Assembly: GCA_041396125.1 (NCBI GenBank)
Contig: JAWKZG010000001.1
Coordinates: 806,001-870,000, forward strand
Source of the DNA: JAWKZG01 sp041396125
GTDB lineage: Bacteria > Pseudomonadota > Gammaproteobacteria > Competibacterales > Competibacteraceae
Direction: 5' to 3'
Length of the DNA: 64,000 nt
Part shown: positions 45,084 through 55,300 of the stretch, piece by piece
How the letters are laid out: each line of letters begins with the position of its first letter
Numbering within the stretch: the stretch's first letter is position 1
Made by a program: the position numbers and the translations under genes
The notes under the pieces: model-generated
What the model saw: only the letters and a program-made list of their open reading frames with translations
What the model was told of the DNA's origin: nothing
Database searches by the model: none

Positions 45084-48000
45084 TTAATGTTCCGGCACTT
45101 CAAAAAACCGTTTGTTTTCCTGTAGCAGGGCAGTAATGGCGGCCTCGGGCAGTGGCCGGCTGAAGAAATAGCCCTGCACTTCATCGCACTGCTGGGTTTG
45201 CAAGAGCGCCAATTGCTCGGCTGTTTCCACCCCTTCAGCAACCGTTCTCAGGCCAAGCGCGCGGGCCAAAGCGATAATGGCGAAGACCAGCTCGGCGCTG
45301 GCGTGATCTGCGGCCATATCCTGTACAAAAGAGCGATCTATTTTCAGAATATCGACCGGAAAGGTTTTCAGGTAGGTCAAGGAGGAATAACCGGTACCAA
45401 AATCATCAATGGCCAGATTGACTCCGCGCGCCTTGATGGTTTGCAACAGGGCGTGGGTGCGGGTGGTGTTCTGAATCAGCGCGCCTTCGGTAATTTCCAA
45501 TACCAAACGGGTAGGCTCGAAACGGGTCTCGTTCAGAGTGGTATTGACCGACTCGGCAAAATCCTGCTGCAGAAACTGTACCGAGGAGATATTGACCGCC
45601 AGCGTGAACGTTGTCAGGCCCGCTTCGTGCCAGTGCCGGGCCTGTGTGCAGGCGGTTTTGAGCACCCACTCGCCGAGCGCGATAATAATGCCGCTTTCCT
45701 CGGCCAGGGGAATAAAGTCGTCAGGCGGAACCAGACCTCGTTGCGGGTGCTGCCAGCGCAACAGGGCTTCCAGACCCACCAGGGTACCGCTGTGCACATC
45801 GACCTGAGGCTGATAGTGCAGCACCATCTCCTGCCGTTCGAGCGCGTAGCGCAGATCGTTTTCCAGCCGCAGCCGTTCCACCGCCCAGCTATTCATTGCT
45901 GGCGCATAGTATTGAAAACCCCGTCCCCCGCGTGCCTTGACGCGATAGAGTGCCGTATCGGCGTTTTTCAGCAGGCTTTGTGGATCAGTGCCATCTCTGG
46001 GATATAGACTGATACCGATGCTGGCGCTGAGAAACAGCTCATGATCCTCAATAATAAAAGAATGGTCCAAGGTCTGTAGCAAGGTTTTGAGCATAGTGTC
46101 CAGGCACTTGCCCTGATCCAGCTCCGGCAAAACAATGACGAATTCATCGCCACTGACCCGGGCCAGTGTGTCGGTCTCGCGCAGTGACGCGCGCAAGCGC
46201 GGTGCCAGAGCCTGCAGCAGTGCATCGCCAATGGTGTGTCCCAGACTGTCATTGACGGTTTTGAAGCGATCCAGATCCAGGAACAAAACCGCGAACATTT
46301 CGTTATGCCGACGCGCCCAGGCAATGGCCTGCTCCAGGCGATCATTCAACAGATTCCGGTTGGGTAATCCGGTCAGGCTGTCATGATTGGCCTGGTGCGC
46401 CAGTTCCCGTTCATAGTTCTTGCGTTCGGTGATGTCCTGACCAATGCTGATCATACTGCCGTCGGAGAGACGCACATGCGCCCAGGTTGTATCAATAATG
46501 TGACCATCGCGCACGCGGGTTCTGAAATCAAGCCAGTCAGCATTGGCCTGCTCGATCAGCAAGCGCACCCGTCGCTGCTCCACCGGGTCGGGGTAGGTTT
46601 CAGTCAGAAGATCGCGAGTCTGCGCCTCATGCAGTGACCAGCCCAGGATATACTCCCAGGCTTTGTTAACCATCGTCGGCTGACCCTGCCGATTCAAATG
46701 CATCAGCATGACCGGCAGGTGATCAAACATGGTTTGTAGCAGTTCTTGCTGGATTTGGAGCTGGGACGACGCTGCACGCTGTGCGCTGACATCATGAAAG
46801 ACCAGTACTACACCCAAAATCTGCTGTTGTGCATCGCGTATTGGCGCAGCGCTGTCTTCGATCGACAGCTGCCGGCCATCGCGGCGGATAAGGGCGGTAT
46901 GGTTGGCCAGACCGACGACAATACCTTCGCGCAGTACGCGCTCGGTTGGATTCTCGACGATTTGGCCGGTGTCTTCACTGATGATTTGAAAAACCTCACT
47001 GAGGGGGCGACCGACCGCCTCGGACTCGGCCCAGCCGGTCAGGCTTTGGGCTACCGGATTGATGAAATTGATCCGCCCTTGAGGATCAGTAACAATCACG
47101 GCATCGCCAATGCTTTGCAGAGTTACAAACAGTTGTTGTTCGCGCTCGCGCAGACTGCGGGTATGCGCCTCGACCTGCACAGCCATGCTGTTGAAGGAAC
47201 GGGCAAGATCGCCGATTTCGCTGCACGAGTGTACCGGGCTGCGGTGCTGGAAATCACCCTGGCCGAAGTGCGCAGTGTCGAACACCAGGTGCTGGATCGG
47301 GCGCAGGATATTGCGTCCCATGCGCCAGATCAGAAGAATCACGATGAGTAACAGCGCAACACTGATCAGTACGCCAAACTGCAGCAAACGGGAAAAATTG
47401 GCAAAAGCGATATCGCTATTCCCGGTAACAACTACCAGCCATGGTATCTGCTCACCTGTAACATGACTTGCCAGTCGGGGCACCCCATCATTGGTGATCA
47501 ATTCGCTGACGCCTTCACCCGCCTGCAAGACGTCCTGCATACCTTGCACATCACTGACATTACGCCCTGTTTGTTGCCTTTGCCGGCTGGAGTGGGCCAG
47601 GATTACACCCTCTTTGTTCAGTATGCCTACCAGTGTCTGAGCCGGCAGCTTTTGTTTGGCCAGCAGTGTTTGCAGCCAGTCAAGCCGAAGTAAGGCTGAA
47701 ATAACAGCGGTTACGCTACCGTTTGCGTTCAGAACCGGGCGGGCAATCACCAGCGTCCAGGCACCGGTGGCGCGCGATGCTACTGGATTGCCTGCAATCA
47801 TAGTAGTGCCACTGCTGGCAAGCGCTTGCTGGAAATAGAGCCGGTCAATAACATTGAAGCGCAGACCGGAGGCTGAGCCCAGCGCACTGCCATCCATCGC
47901 GTTTAGCTGGATATCCTGAATATGCGCCGGCAAATCGGCTTTTATCGCCTGGAAAAGTTGTTGATTATGTGACGCTTCGGCGGGATCAAGCGAGATGCTC

Positions 48001-48326
48001 TTGCTGAGGCTGAGCAAAAGCATACTTATACCTTCCATATGACCATCGATATCCTGGCTGACCTGCCGGGCCAGATCCAGGGCATTGTGTTGCGCCTCGC
48101 TGATCACCGTATCCAGATAGGCTTTAAAATAAAACAGGGCCAGCAGAAAAAAAGGTAAGCCTGCCACCAGGGCCAGCACCAGCAGCTGATGTGCGATTGG
48201 AAAACGCTTGGGCCAGTGGCGACTGACTGATGTCGCGGGCAGGGCATGAGGTAATGGCACAGTGTTACAGCACCTTCGTGATAGACCGGGGCATAGGGCG
48301 TATTGCCCGGTCGGGTGTGCTGGCAT
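45084..48326 (-). CDS. Cache-HAMP-PAS-PAS-GGDEF-EAL protein
   Basis: A 1080-residue membrane sensor that may both make and degrade cyclic di-GMP. Order: TM (about 47-70), Cache-type periplasmic domain (about 75-320), TM (about 333-355), HAMP, two PAS domains (FVTLQSIGDAVIVTDPQGRI and FDHLPVMLMHLNRQGQ), GGDEF from about residue 670, EAL from about 830. The cyclase motif is VSGDEFVIVL (SGDEF, usually active). The EAL motif LEALLRWQHP, the metal-site DDFGTGYSSL and IDRSFVQDM are intact, so phosphodiesterase activity is expected. The long 5' leader before the first TM (MPAHPTGQYALCPG...) may be too long. Frame intact over 3.2 kb. Confidence 0.9.
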   Translation of the reverse strand: MPAHPTGQYALCPGLSRRCCNTVPLPHALPATSVSRHWPKRFPIAHQLLVLALVAGLPFFLLALFYFKAYLDTVISEAQHNALDLARQVSQDIDGHMEGISMLLLSLSKSISLDPAEASHNQQLFQAIKADLPAHIQDIQLNAMDGSALGSASGLRFNVIDRLYFQQALASSGTTMIAGNPVASRATGAWTLVIARPVLNANGSVTAVISALLRLDWLQTLLAKQKLPAQTLVGILNKEGVILAHSSRQRQQTGRNVSDVQGMQDVLQAGEGVSELITNDGVPRLASHVTGEQIPWLVVVTGNSDIAFANFSRLLQFGVLISVALLLIVILLIWRMGRNILRPIQHLVFDTAHFGQGDFQHRSPVHSCSEIGDLARSFNSMAVQVEAHTRSLREREQQLFVTLQSIGDAVIVTDPQGRINFINPVAQSLTGWAESEAVGRPLSEVFQIISEDTGQIVENPTERVLREGIVVGLANHTALIRRDGRQLSIEDSAAPIRDAQQQILGVVLVFHDVSAQRAASSQLQIQQELLQTMFDHLPVMLMHLNRQGQPTMVNKAWEYILGWSLHEAQTRDLLTETYPDPVEQRRVRLLIEQANADWLDFRTRVRDGHIIDTTWAHVRLSDGSMISIGQDITERKNYERELAHQANHDSLTGLPNRNLLNDRLEQAIAWARRHNEMFAVLFLDLDRFKTVNDSLGHTIGDALLQALAPRLRASLRETDTLARVSGDEFVIVLPELDQGKCLDTMLKTLLQTLDHSFIIEDHELFLSASIGISLYPRDGTDPQSLLKNADTALYRVKARGGRGFQYYAPAMNSWAVERLRLENDLRYALERQEMVLHYQPQVDVHSGTLVGLEALLRWQHPQRGLVPPDDFIPLAEESGIIIALGEWVLKTACTQARHWHEAGLTTFTLAVNISSVQFLQQDFAESVNTTLNETRFEPTRLVLEITEGALIQNTTRTHALLQTIKARGVNLAIDDFGTGYSSLTYLKTFPVDILKIDRSFVQDMAADHASAELVFAIIALARALGLRTVAEGVETAEQLALLQTQQCDEVQGYFFSRPLPEAAITALLQENKRFFEVPEH

Positions 48327-48719
48327 AGTGATCAGTGATGGTAAAAAAACGTGCCATAAAGTCCTTACTTGAAGTTATCCTTAAGACGACCTTGACTGAC
48401 AAAAATTTGTATTTTGTGTCAATGGTTTGGCACCGTGCGTCAAAGAGGTGAATGTGTCGCTGAATGTTATTTTACAATTTGTAACAATTATGTTCATGTA
48501 AAATATAACTGCTGACGTAATTATTTTCTTTGAAGAGAACAAGCACATTCCATACCAGTGATATAGCGCTGGTAAAGCAAGAATCAGTTTGGAGACTACT
48601 GCTGAAATCGATATTGGTTATGGGGCGAGAACAGGCGCGATAAGAGCATGCCGGCGAGCCTCAGCAGGCAAAAAATCCGGCATTGAGCAGCAGCTTTAAG
48701 AATTACGCCGGCTGGTTAA
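48327..48719. other. AT-rich intergenic region
   Basis: A 393-nt gap without a gene. It contains TGACA...TGTCA around an AT-rich core (48395-48421) and a TTACAA-T-TTGTAA palindrome near 48474-48486. These could be operators of the GGDEF-EAL gene. No terminator or RNA gene was recognised. Confidence 0.4.
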
Positions 48720-49397
48720 TTATCCGCTCAGCTTTTTTTTGGTTTTCGGTTTCGGTCGGGCACCATAGCTTTTGAATTTTTCCACGACCCGTTCGATTTC
48801 CTGATCTGACAGCAGATTTGGGCCGCCCATTTGCGCGCTGAGATAAAACTGCTGGGCCAGCACTTCGACTTCTTTGGCCAGCCAGAGCGCTTTAGCCAAA
48901 CCCGGACCAGTAGCAATCACCCCGTGATTGGCCAACAGGCAGGCGGTACGATCCTGCAGTGCCTGGAGCGCATGCTCTGACAGTGCCTCACTGCCAAAAG
49001 TGGCGTAAGGCGCGCAGCGGATAGTCGGTCCGCCGGCGGCAGCGATCATATAGTGCAAAGCAGGAATATCCCAGCCCATGATGGCGATAGCTGTCGCGTA
49101 CAGCGAATGAGTGTGCACCACTGCGTTGAGGTCGCTGCGATTTTGCAAAATGGCGACATGAAAACGCCACTCGCTGGATGGTGTCTGCGTCTTGTCATGC
49201 CGACCCTGTAAATCCATATACACAATATCATCCAGTTCCAACTGCTCGTAAGGCACGCCGGATGGGGTGATCAACAGACCTTCCTGCCAGCGCGCGCTGA
49301 TATTGCCGGAGGTACCCTGGTTGATACCCAGCGCGTTCATTTGCAAGCAGCAATCAATGATTTCCTGGCGTAACGCCCGCTCTTTTTTCTTTCCCAT
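48720..49397 (-). CDS. Class II aldolase/adducin family protein
   Basis: A zinc-dependent aldolase-like protein of 225 residues, similar in pattern to L-fuculose-phosphate aldolase. SSEWRFHVAILQNRSDLNAVVHTHSLYATA contains the catalytic Glu and the HxH zinc ligands, with the third histidine in LLANHGVIATG. GTSGNISAR is the phosphate-binding loop. The basic C terminus (RPKPKTKKKLSG) is odd. No sugar-kinase partner is near, so the substrate is open. Confidence 0.85.
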   Translation of the reverse strand: MGKKKERALRQEIIDCCLQMNALGINQGTSGNISARWQEGLLITPSGVPYEQLELDDIVYMDLQGRHDKTQTPSSEWRFHVAILQNRSDLNAVVHTHSLYATAIAIMGWDIPALHYMIAAAGGPTIRCAPYATFGSEALSEHALQALQDRTACLLANHGVIATGPGLAKALWLAKEVEVLAQQFYLSAQMGGPNLLSDQEIERVVEKFKSYGARPKPKTKKKLSG

Positions 49398-49646
49398 AGT
49401 GGTTTCCCTTAATGCCGTTACTGATTTACTGGCGCTAGCTTAAGCGATCCAACCTGTTTTGGAAGCGGAATTAACGCAGCGTCGGTTTTACGGCGGAAAA
49501 GCACCGGATGGATAGCGGCAGCATGACCGTTTTTTGACAGTTCGCAGTAACAGTATCACTGGATTTTTTAGCGGTAGGGTTTTTAAGGGTTTTATTGTTT
49601 TTGCGTACAATGCGCAGCATTCACAATACTGGATATATGGAAACTT

Positions 49647-50093
49647 ATGACGATTCAAGATGTAGTAGGTAGTGCGTTTAACGACGTTATCGGGTTTCGG
49701 ATTGCCAATTGGCAGGCAGACTATGTGGAGCTGTTGCTGGAGTTGCAGCCTATGCACCTGAACCGTTCCGGTGTAGTGCATGGCGGTGTGCTGGCAACGC
49801 TTATTGATGCTGCCGGCGGTTTTGCGGGTTGCTATTGCAGCGTGCCGGGCAATATCCGGCGGGCGCTGACCCTGTCCATGAACACGCAGTTTACCGGTCA
49901 GACCAAATCCGGTGTGATCAAAGCGGTTGCCCGGCGCAGTGCGGGCGGGCGCAAGATTTTTTTCGCCAGTGTCGAGGTATTCAGCGAACAGGGCGATTTG
50001 ATTGCTGTAGGGCAGGGTACATATCGTTACCGTACCGGCAGTGAAACCCCGGAGGGCTCGCCTGTGGCAACAAGCGACGCAAATGCCGGATGA
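49647..50093 (+). CDS. PaaI-type hotdog thioesterase
   Basis: A 148-residue hotdog-fold protein. HLNRSGVVHGGVLATLIDAAGG is the active-site region of PaaI/phenylacetyl-CoA-type thioesterases; the catalytic acid is in the LIDAAGG helix. ALTLSMNTQFTGQ and GRKIFFASVEVFSEQGDLIAVGQG complete the fold. It overlaps the phosphatase start by an ATGA, so the two are translationally coupled. Confidence 0.85.
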   Translation: MTIQDVVGSAFNDVIGFRIANWQADYVELLLELQPMHLNRSGVVHGGVLATLIDAAGGFAGCYCSVPGNIRRALTLSMNTQFTGQTKSGVIKAVARRSAGGRKIFFASVEVFSEQGDLIAVGQGTYRYRTGSETPEGSPVATSDANAG

Positions 50094-50653
50094 ACAAATA
50101 CCTGTTTTGCTTGCTTGGCATGCTTTTGAGTCTGCCCTTGCTGGCAGCAGAGCAAGCCGAGCTGTGGACCGCATTGGCGCAGGGCGGACATGTTGCGTTG
50201 ATGCGGCATGCGCGTGCGCCAGGCACGGGTGATCCGGCCCGGTTTCAGCTGAACGATTGCGCAACCCAGCGTAATCTGGACGACGCGGGGCGCGAGCAGG
50301 CCGGTCGGACGGGGGCTGCCTTTCGCACCAGGGATATTAAAGTAGCGCAGGTACTGTCCAGTCAGTGGTGCCGCTGCCGGGAAACGGCGGCATTGCTCGA
50401 TCTCGCGCCAGTCGAAGACTTGCCAGCGCTGAATTCGTTTTTTGCTGACAGCACACAACGCGCACCTCAAACCGCGCAGCTGCGCCAGTATCTGACAGAG
50501 CTTGAGCGCAGCGGGCCAAGCGTGGTGCTGGTCACGCATCAGGTCAATATCACCGCCTTGACCGGATACTATCCTGTTTCCGGCGAAATCATTGTGTTGC
50601 GACTGGATACCGCAGGTGATTTCACGCTGCTGGGGGCGATTTCCCCTTTTTGA
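50090..50653 (+). CDS. Secreted histidine phosphatase family protein
   Basis: A 187-residue exported phosphoglycerate-mutase-like protein. Signal peptide about residues 1-19 (LLSLPLLAA). The catalytic region LMRHARAPGTGDP carries RHA rather than the usual RHG. SSQWCRCRETAALL and VVLVTHQVNITALTG supply the second arginine and histidine. Substrate unknown. A diverged relative lies in the AT-rich island at 31481-32155. Confidence 0.85.
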   Translation: MNKYLFCLLGMLLSLPLLAAEQAELWTALAQGGHVALMRHARAPGTGDPARFQLNDCATQRNLDDAGREQAGRTGAAFRTRDIKVAQVLSSQWCRCRETAALLDLAPVEDLPALNSFFADSTQRAPQTAQLRQYLTELERSGPSVVLVTHQVNITALTGYYPVSGEIIVLRLDTAGDFTLLGAISPF

Positions 50654-50864
50654 GCAGCCAGCAGCGTTTGTACCGATTGGCTGCGACATTTATTGCCATT
50701 GCGCAACCTATGTTGCAACCCTGGTATCTGTTTTTAATTTTTAATTACTTAGTTTAATCAAATGGTTATTGATATTTGATGTGGCGGTATCATTTTTGCT
50801 GAAGACCTTGCTGTACCTGGGGCAACAGTTGCCCTGTAACACGCGTGAGGGATTGAACTGAAGC

Positions 50865-52286
50865 ATGCACAATTTGACCGCCGCTCCAATTCTATTAGTT
50901 GATGATGAACCGTCGTTGCTGCGTAGTGCGAGCCTGATGTTGCGTGCGGCCGGTTTCAACGCTGTGCAGACTCTGGAGGACGGTCGTCAGGTGTTGCCGC
51001 TGCTGGCACGCCAGCCTATAAGCCTGCTGTTACTCGATCTGACCATGCCGCATATACACGGCCAGGAGGTCTTGCAGCAGGTTGTCACGGAGCACCCGGA
51101 GGTGCCGGTTATCATTATCACCGCTACCAGCGAGCTGGATATCGCGGTGCAATGCATGCAGCAGGGTGCGCAGGATTATCTGGTCAAACCGGTAGAGAAA
51201 AGTCGCTTCATCGCGGCGGTGACACGGGTTATAGAAGTGCGTGCGCTGCAGCAGGAAGTGCAGACCCTGAAGGATCATTTACTGCGGGGTGAATTGCGTC
51301 AGCCGGCCGCGTTTTCCGAAATCGTGACGCAAAATAAAGCCATGACGGCTATTTTTCAGTACGTGGAGGCGATTGCCGGATCGTCACAGCCGGTACTGAT
51401 CAGCGGTGAAACCGGCACCGGCAAGGAGCTGATTGCCCGCGCTATTCACACCTTGTCCGGCCGGCCCGGCGAGTTCGTTGCGGTCAATGCCGGCGGGCTG
51501 GACGATCAGGTTTTTTCAGACACCTTGTTCGGGCATAAAAAAGGCGCGTTTACGGGCGCGGAACAGGTGCGCGAAGGGCTGATCGCCACGGCGGCGAATG
51601 GCACTTTATTGCTGGATGAAATCGGCGATCTCACCCAGGCATCCCAGATCAAATTGCTCAGACTGCTGCAGGATGGCACCTATTATCCGCTCGGCAGCGA
51701 TCAGCCGCGTCGCAGCCAGGCGCGCGTGATCGTGGCCACGCATCGTGATATTCAACGCCTGATCGTCGAGGGTGGATTTCGCAAGGATTTGTACTACCGT
51801 CTGCGCGGCCACCATATCCAACTGCCGCCCCTGCGCGAGCGCAAAGACGATCTGCCTGGACTGCTCGACCATTTTCTTGGTCAAGTGGCGGCGCAGCTGG
51901 GCAAAGACAAACCCACCGTGCCGTCCGAATTATTGACCATGCTGAGCAACTATCACTTTCCCGGCAATGTGCGCGAGCTGGAGTCAATGGTGTTCGACGC
52001 TGTCGCCCGCCACCAGCGCGGTGTGCTGTCGCTGCAAGGTTTCAAGGCTGTGATCGGGAGCGAACTGGATAGCCTGGAACGCACAGAGGTGCCGGCGGCA
52101 GCGGCGAATTTGTTTGCGGATCATCTGCCGACTTTGAAAGAAGCCGAACAGTATTTAATCGAACAAGCGCTGCAGCGCGCCAAAGGTAATCAAGGTATCG
52201 CGGCCAGTATGCTGGGTTTGACTCGCCAGGCTTTGAACAAACGACTGGTGCGTGAGCGCAACAACAGAATTGTCACAGACGACTGA
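50865..52286 (+). CDS. NtrC-family sigma-54 response regulator
   Basis: A 473-residue two-component regulator. The receiver domain (residues 8-120) has the acidic pocket VDDEPS and phosphoacceptor Asp in LLDLTMPHIHG, with the Lys in YLVKPVEKS. The AAA+ domain has Walker A SGETGTGKE, the sigma-54 contact loop GAFTGA, Walker B TLLLDEIGDL and NVRELESMVFDA. A Fis-type helix-turn-helix is at the C terminus (GIAASMLGLTRQALNKRL). No sensor kinase is adjacent. It lies 31 nt upstream of the G8/RTX surface-protein gene and in the same direction, so it may control that cluster. Confidence 0.9.
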   Translation: MHNLTAAPILLVDDEPSLLRSASLMLRAAGFNAVQTLEDGRQVLPLLARQPISLLLLDLTMPHIHGQEVLQQVVTEHPEVPVIIITATSELDIAVQCMQQGAQDYLVKPVEKSRFIAAVTRVIEVRALQQEVQTLKDHLLRGELRQPAAFSEIVTQNKAMTAIFQYVEAIAGSSQPVLISGETGTGKELIARAIHTLSGRPGEFVAVNAGGLDDQVFSDTLFGHKKGAFTGAEQVREGLIATAANGTLLLDEIGDLTQASQIKLLRLLQDGTYYPLGSDQPRRSQARVIVATHRDIQRLIVEGGFRKDLYYRLRGHHIQLPPLRERKDDLPGLLDHFLGQVAAQLGKDKPTVPSELLTMLSNYHFPGNVRELESMVFDAVARHQRGVLSLQGFKAVIGSELDSLERTEVPAAAANLFADHLPTLKEAEQYLIEQALQRAKGNQGIAASMLGLTRQALNKRLVRERNNRIVTDD

Positions 52287-52317
52287 TAGTTTGGATTTAA
52301 AAATGGAGCGAAACGAA

Positions 52318-55300
52318 ATGGCTGAAATACCCAAAAGCTTGATGCAATGTGGTGTGTTGCTGCTGGTATTGTTCGTGATCAGCGTAAGTCCCGCCCGGGC
52401 GCAGACTGACCCGTGCGACGGTGACGATGCCATCGAGCTGCCAGCAGGCAGCGGCGAAGATTTGGCAGTGACGGGCGAATGCCTCATCGTCAAGGCCGGA
52501 ACATATCACTACAACAACGTCAATATTTACGACGGCGGCATATTGAAATTCGAGGATGCCGCCATCGATTTTTGGGCGCAGTCGATTCTGGTAGAAAACG
52601 AAGGCAGTCTGCTCGCGGGATCGCCTGAAGCGCCCATTGGCACGGCGGGTGGCGTGGTCACGATTCATCTGTATGGCGCGGACCAGGGTGCTCGTCCGTT
52701 TGGCACCGATCAGGGGCCGCGCGGTATGGGTATTACCTGCAAATCCGATGATTTTTGCGGTGTTCCCTCGACCATCTGGAATGCGAACTATGACAGCAAT
52801 ACCGATCAGCTTAAGCCTAAAAACGAACATGTGAAAAGCGCGCTGCCAGGTGGTGAGGATTATTTTTACCGCTACGACCCCATGCCCTACGACGATGGCA
52901 ATCCCAATGCGTATTTCGGTTATAAAGTCCTGGGTGTGTCTTATGGCGGGACGCTCAAACTGTTTGGCAAAAAAGGGGCAACTTACGGCGATGTCGATGC
53001 TGCGAAGTCCGGCAACAGTTGGGTACGGCTTGATAAAACATTGCTTCCTGGTCAGGACACACTGGTGTTGGATCGGTCGGTGGACTGGGCCAAGGATGAC
53101 CACATCGTTGTCACCACGACGGATTATCTGCCCGGTCACTCCGAGGAATTCATCATTGACACGGTCAGCGCGGATAAAAAAACCATCACAGTCACGAAAA
53201 CCGCCGAGTATATTCACAACGGTGAGGTGTTCCCCTTGGATTCCGTGCCGGATCGTCTTGGACTGGACATCCGTGTCAACGGCCAGCCCGCTGCGGAAAC
53301 CCGCGCTGCTGTGGCCTTGCTGACGCGCAGTATTCGGATTGTGTCGGCCGGCGATGACTTCGGTGATCCATTTCCGGAACCCGACGTGTTGGTCGATTCA
53401 AAGGAAAAACCGGGCACGCAACACCCTTATTATTTCGGTGGTCATACGGTCATTCGCCAGGGTGTGAAAGCTGCCCAGATTCAGGGCGTGGAGTTCAAGC
53501 AAATGGGCCAGGGCGGGCGCATGGGGCATTATCCGATCCATTTTCACCTGACCCGCAAAGCGCCGCCAAACACTTTTGTCAAAGACAGCTCGATAAACGA
53601 GTCCATGACCCGCTGGGTGGTGCTGCACGGGGCGCAGAATATTACCCTGGCGCGTAACGTGGGCTATAAATCCATCGGTCACGGTTTTTATCTGGAAGAC
53701 GGCACCGAGATCAACAACAAGCTGTACTCGAACATCGGCATTTTCGCCCGCGCGGCGGTTGATAATGCGCAGAATCCGCGTCAAGTGCCGGGCATTCTGG
53801 CGTCGGCCGAAAATCCAGGTATCGAACAGGTGCCGTACCATTCCGATTTCCAACACCCCAGTGTGTTCTGGATCATGAATGGCTGGAACGACTTCGAGTA
53901 CAACATGGCTGCGGGGGCAACTGCATGTGGCGTTTGCTATTGGTTGGTGCCGGGGGCTAACAGTGGTCTTTCGCTGCAGCAACAATGGGACTCCTATGCC
54001 TCATTGCAAACCAAATTCAGTAATGCCGGCACAACGCCCTTAAAGAAATTCGAAGGCAATTTCTGCACCTCAGCCATGAATTCATTCAATACGGTGGGTA
54101 ATAGTGCTCAATGTCATGGTGTTGGTGGCGTAACCGGTGATGTCGTGCTTGATCTTGTACCCAATCCGCTCGTGCCGAGGCATCAAACCCCCCCCACTGA
54201 AGCCGCTAGAGCCGCTAAATACTATCCAAAGGTCGCAGATGCGGGATCGCGGATTGCCACGAATTGTTATTACAACAGCGAAAATGACAAAGCCGTCGGC
54301 GCCTTTCTGGATGACAACGGCGATCTTATTTGCAGTGAGGTTGCGCGTTGTTCCGGCGACAATGCTGACACCAACTGCAAAGTCACCGTACTTGACCGCT
54401 ATACCACTGCATTCCATTGGGCGCAGCATAATTTTTCCGCTATCTGGCTGCGGCCCTTGTGGTCGCTGGTGCAGAACAGTGTGATCTCTGATGTGCAAAA
54501 TGCGGGTTTGACCTTTGTGACTGGCGGTGATTACACCAAAGCCTCTTCGCCAGAGGGTAATTGGTTACTGGCAAGGAAAAACGTTTTTATCGGGCATACC
54601 CAGGACGATAACCCCTACGCGTCTGATGCCGGACCGTTTAATCCACAGGGCCTTGAGTGTGACAGCCGCTGCTACAACGGGCAACTACTGCATCTCTGAA
54701 GAAGAAGGATCAGCGTTCCAATTGACAACTGGGCGGTCAACCAGCGCTTGTTCAATATCTACGATGGTCCCGCCCAACAAGAGCCAGAATGCATTTTTGA
54801 ATATTACAAAAACCTATCTTGAAAAGGATAAGTGCACACAAGGTCAGGGCAACTGCAAGGACAGTCGCTATATCTATGGCCGGGCTCTTGGGGTTCTGTA
54901 CGATGACGGGCCTCGTGAAAAACGAGGCGCAAGGGCGCTGTTATTTGCCCAATGCGGCTATTGCCTGGAAGCAACCCAATGGATTTTACTATCCACCCTC
55001 GTTTCATTCCCGCAATCTTTATTTTGAAGACGTCGAAATTCGTCATTTTGTGGTGGAGCCCTTGTTTGAACCCGGTACGCGAATATCCAACTGGACGCGG
55101 TACTTGCAACATACTGCACACATGGTTGGAAGGGACCTTTAACGACTACACCAGCGTTGATCGGCAAACCGTTCTGAACGACGACGATGGCTCGCTGACC
55201 GGTCTGGTCAATACGTTATCCGTCAACGAAGACCCTTTCTTCAATGCCCCGGTCGAGGTTGTCGAGTGTTTGTCAGACGGCACCGCTAAAACCAGCCCGT

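Noticed and set aside
44921..45241. 106-codon minus-strand frame near the GGDEF-EAL stop
   Set aside because: It is mostly an alternative frame of the EAL 3' end plus non-coding sequence.
45198..46007. 269-codon plus-strand frame opposite the EAL domain
   Set aside because: The EAL and GGDEF motifs are on the minus strand in an unbroken 3.2-kb frame.
52297..53217. 306-codon open frame antisense to the G8 gene
   Set aside because: The plus strand has a signal peptide and recognisable domain here; the antisense product is unstructured-looking and lacks a ribosome site.
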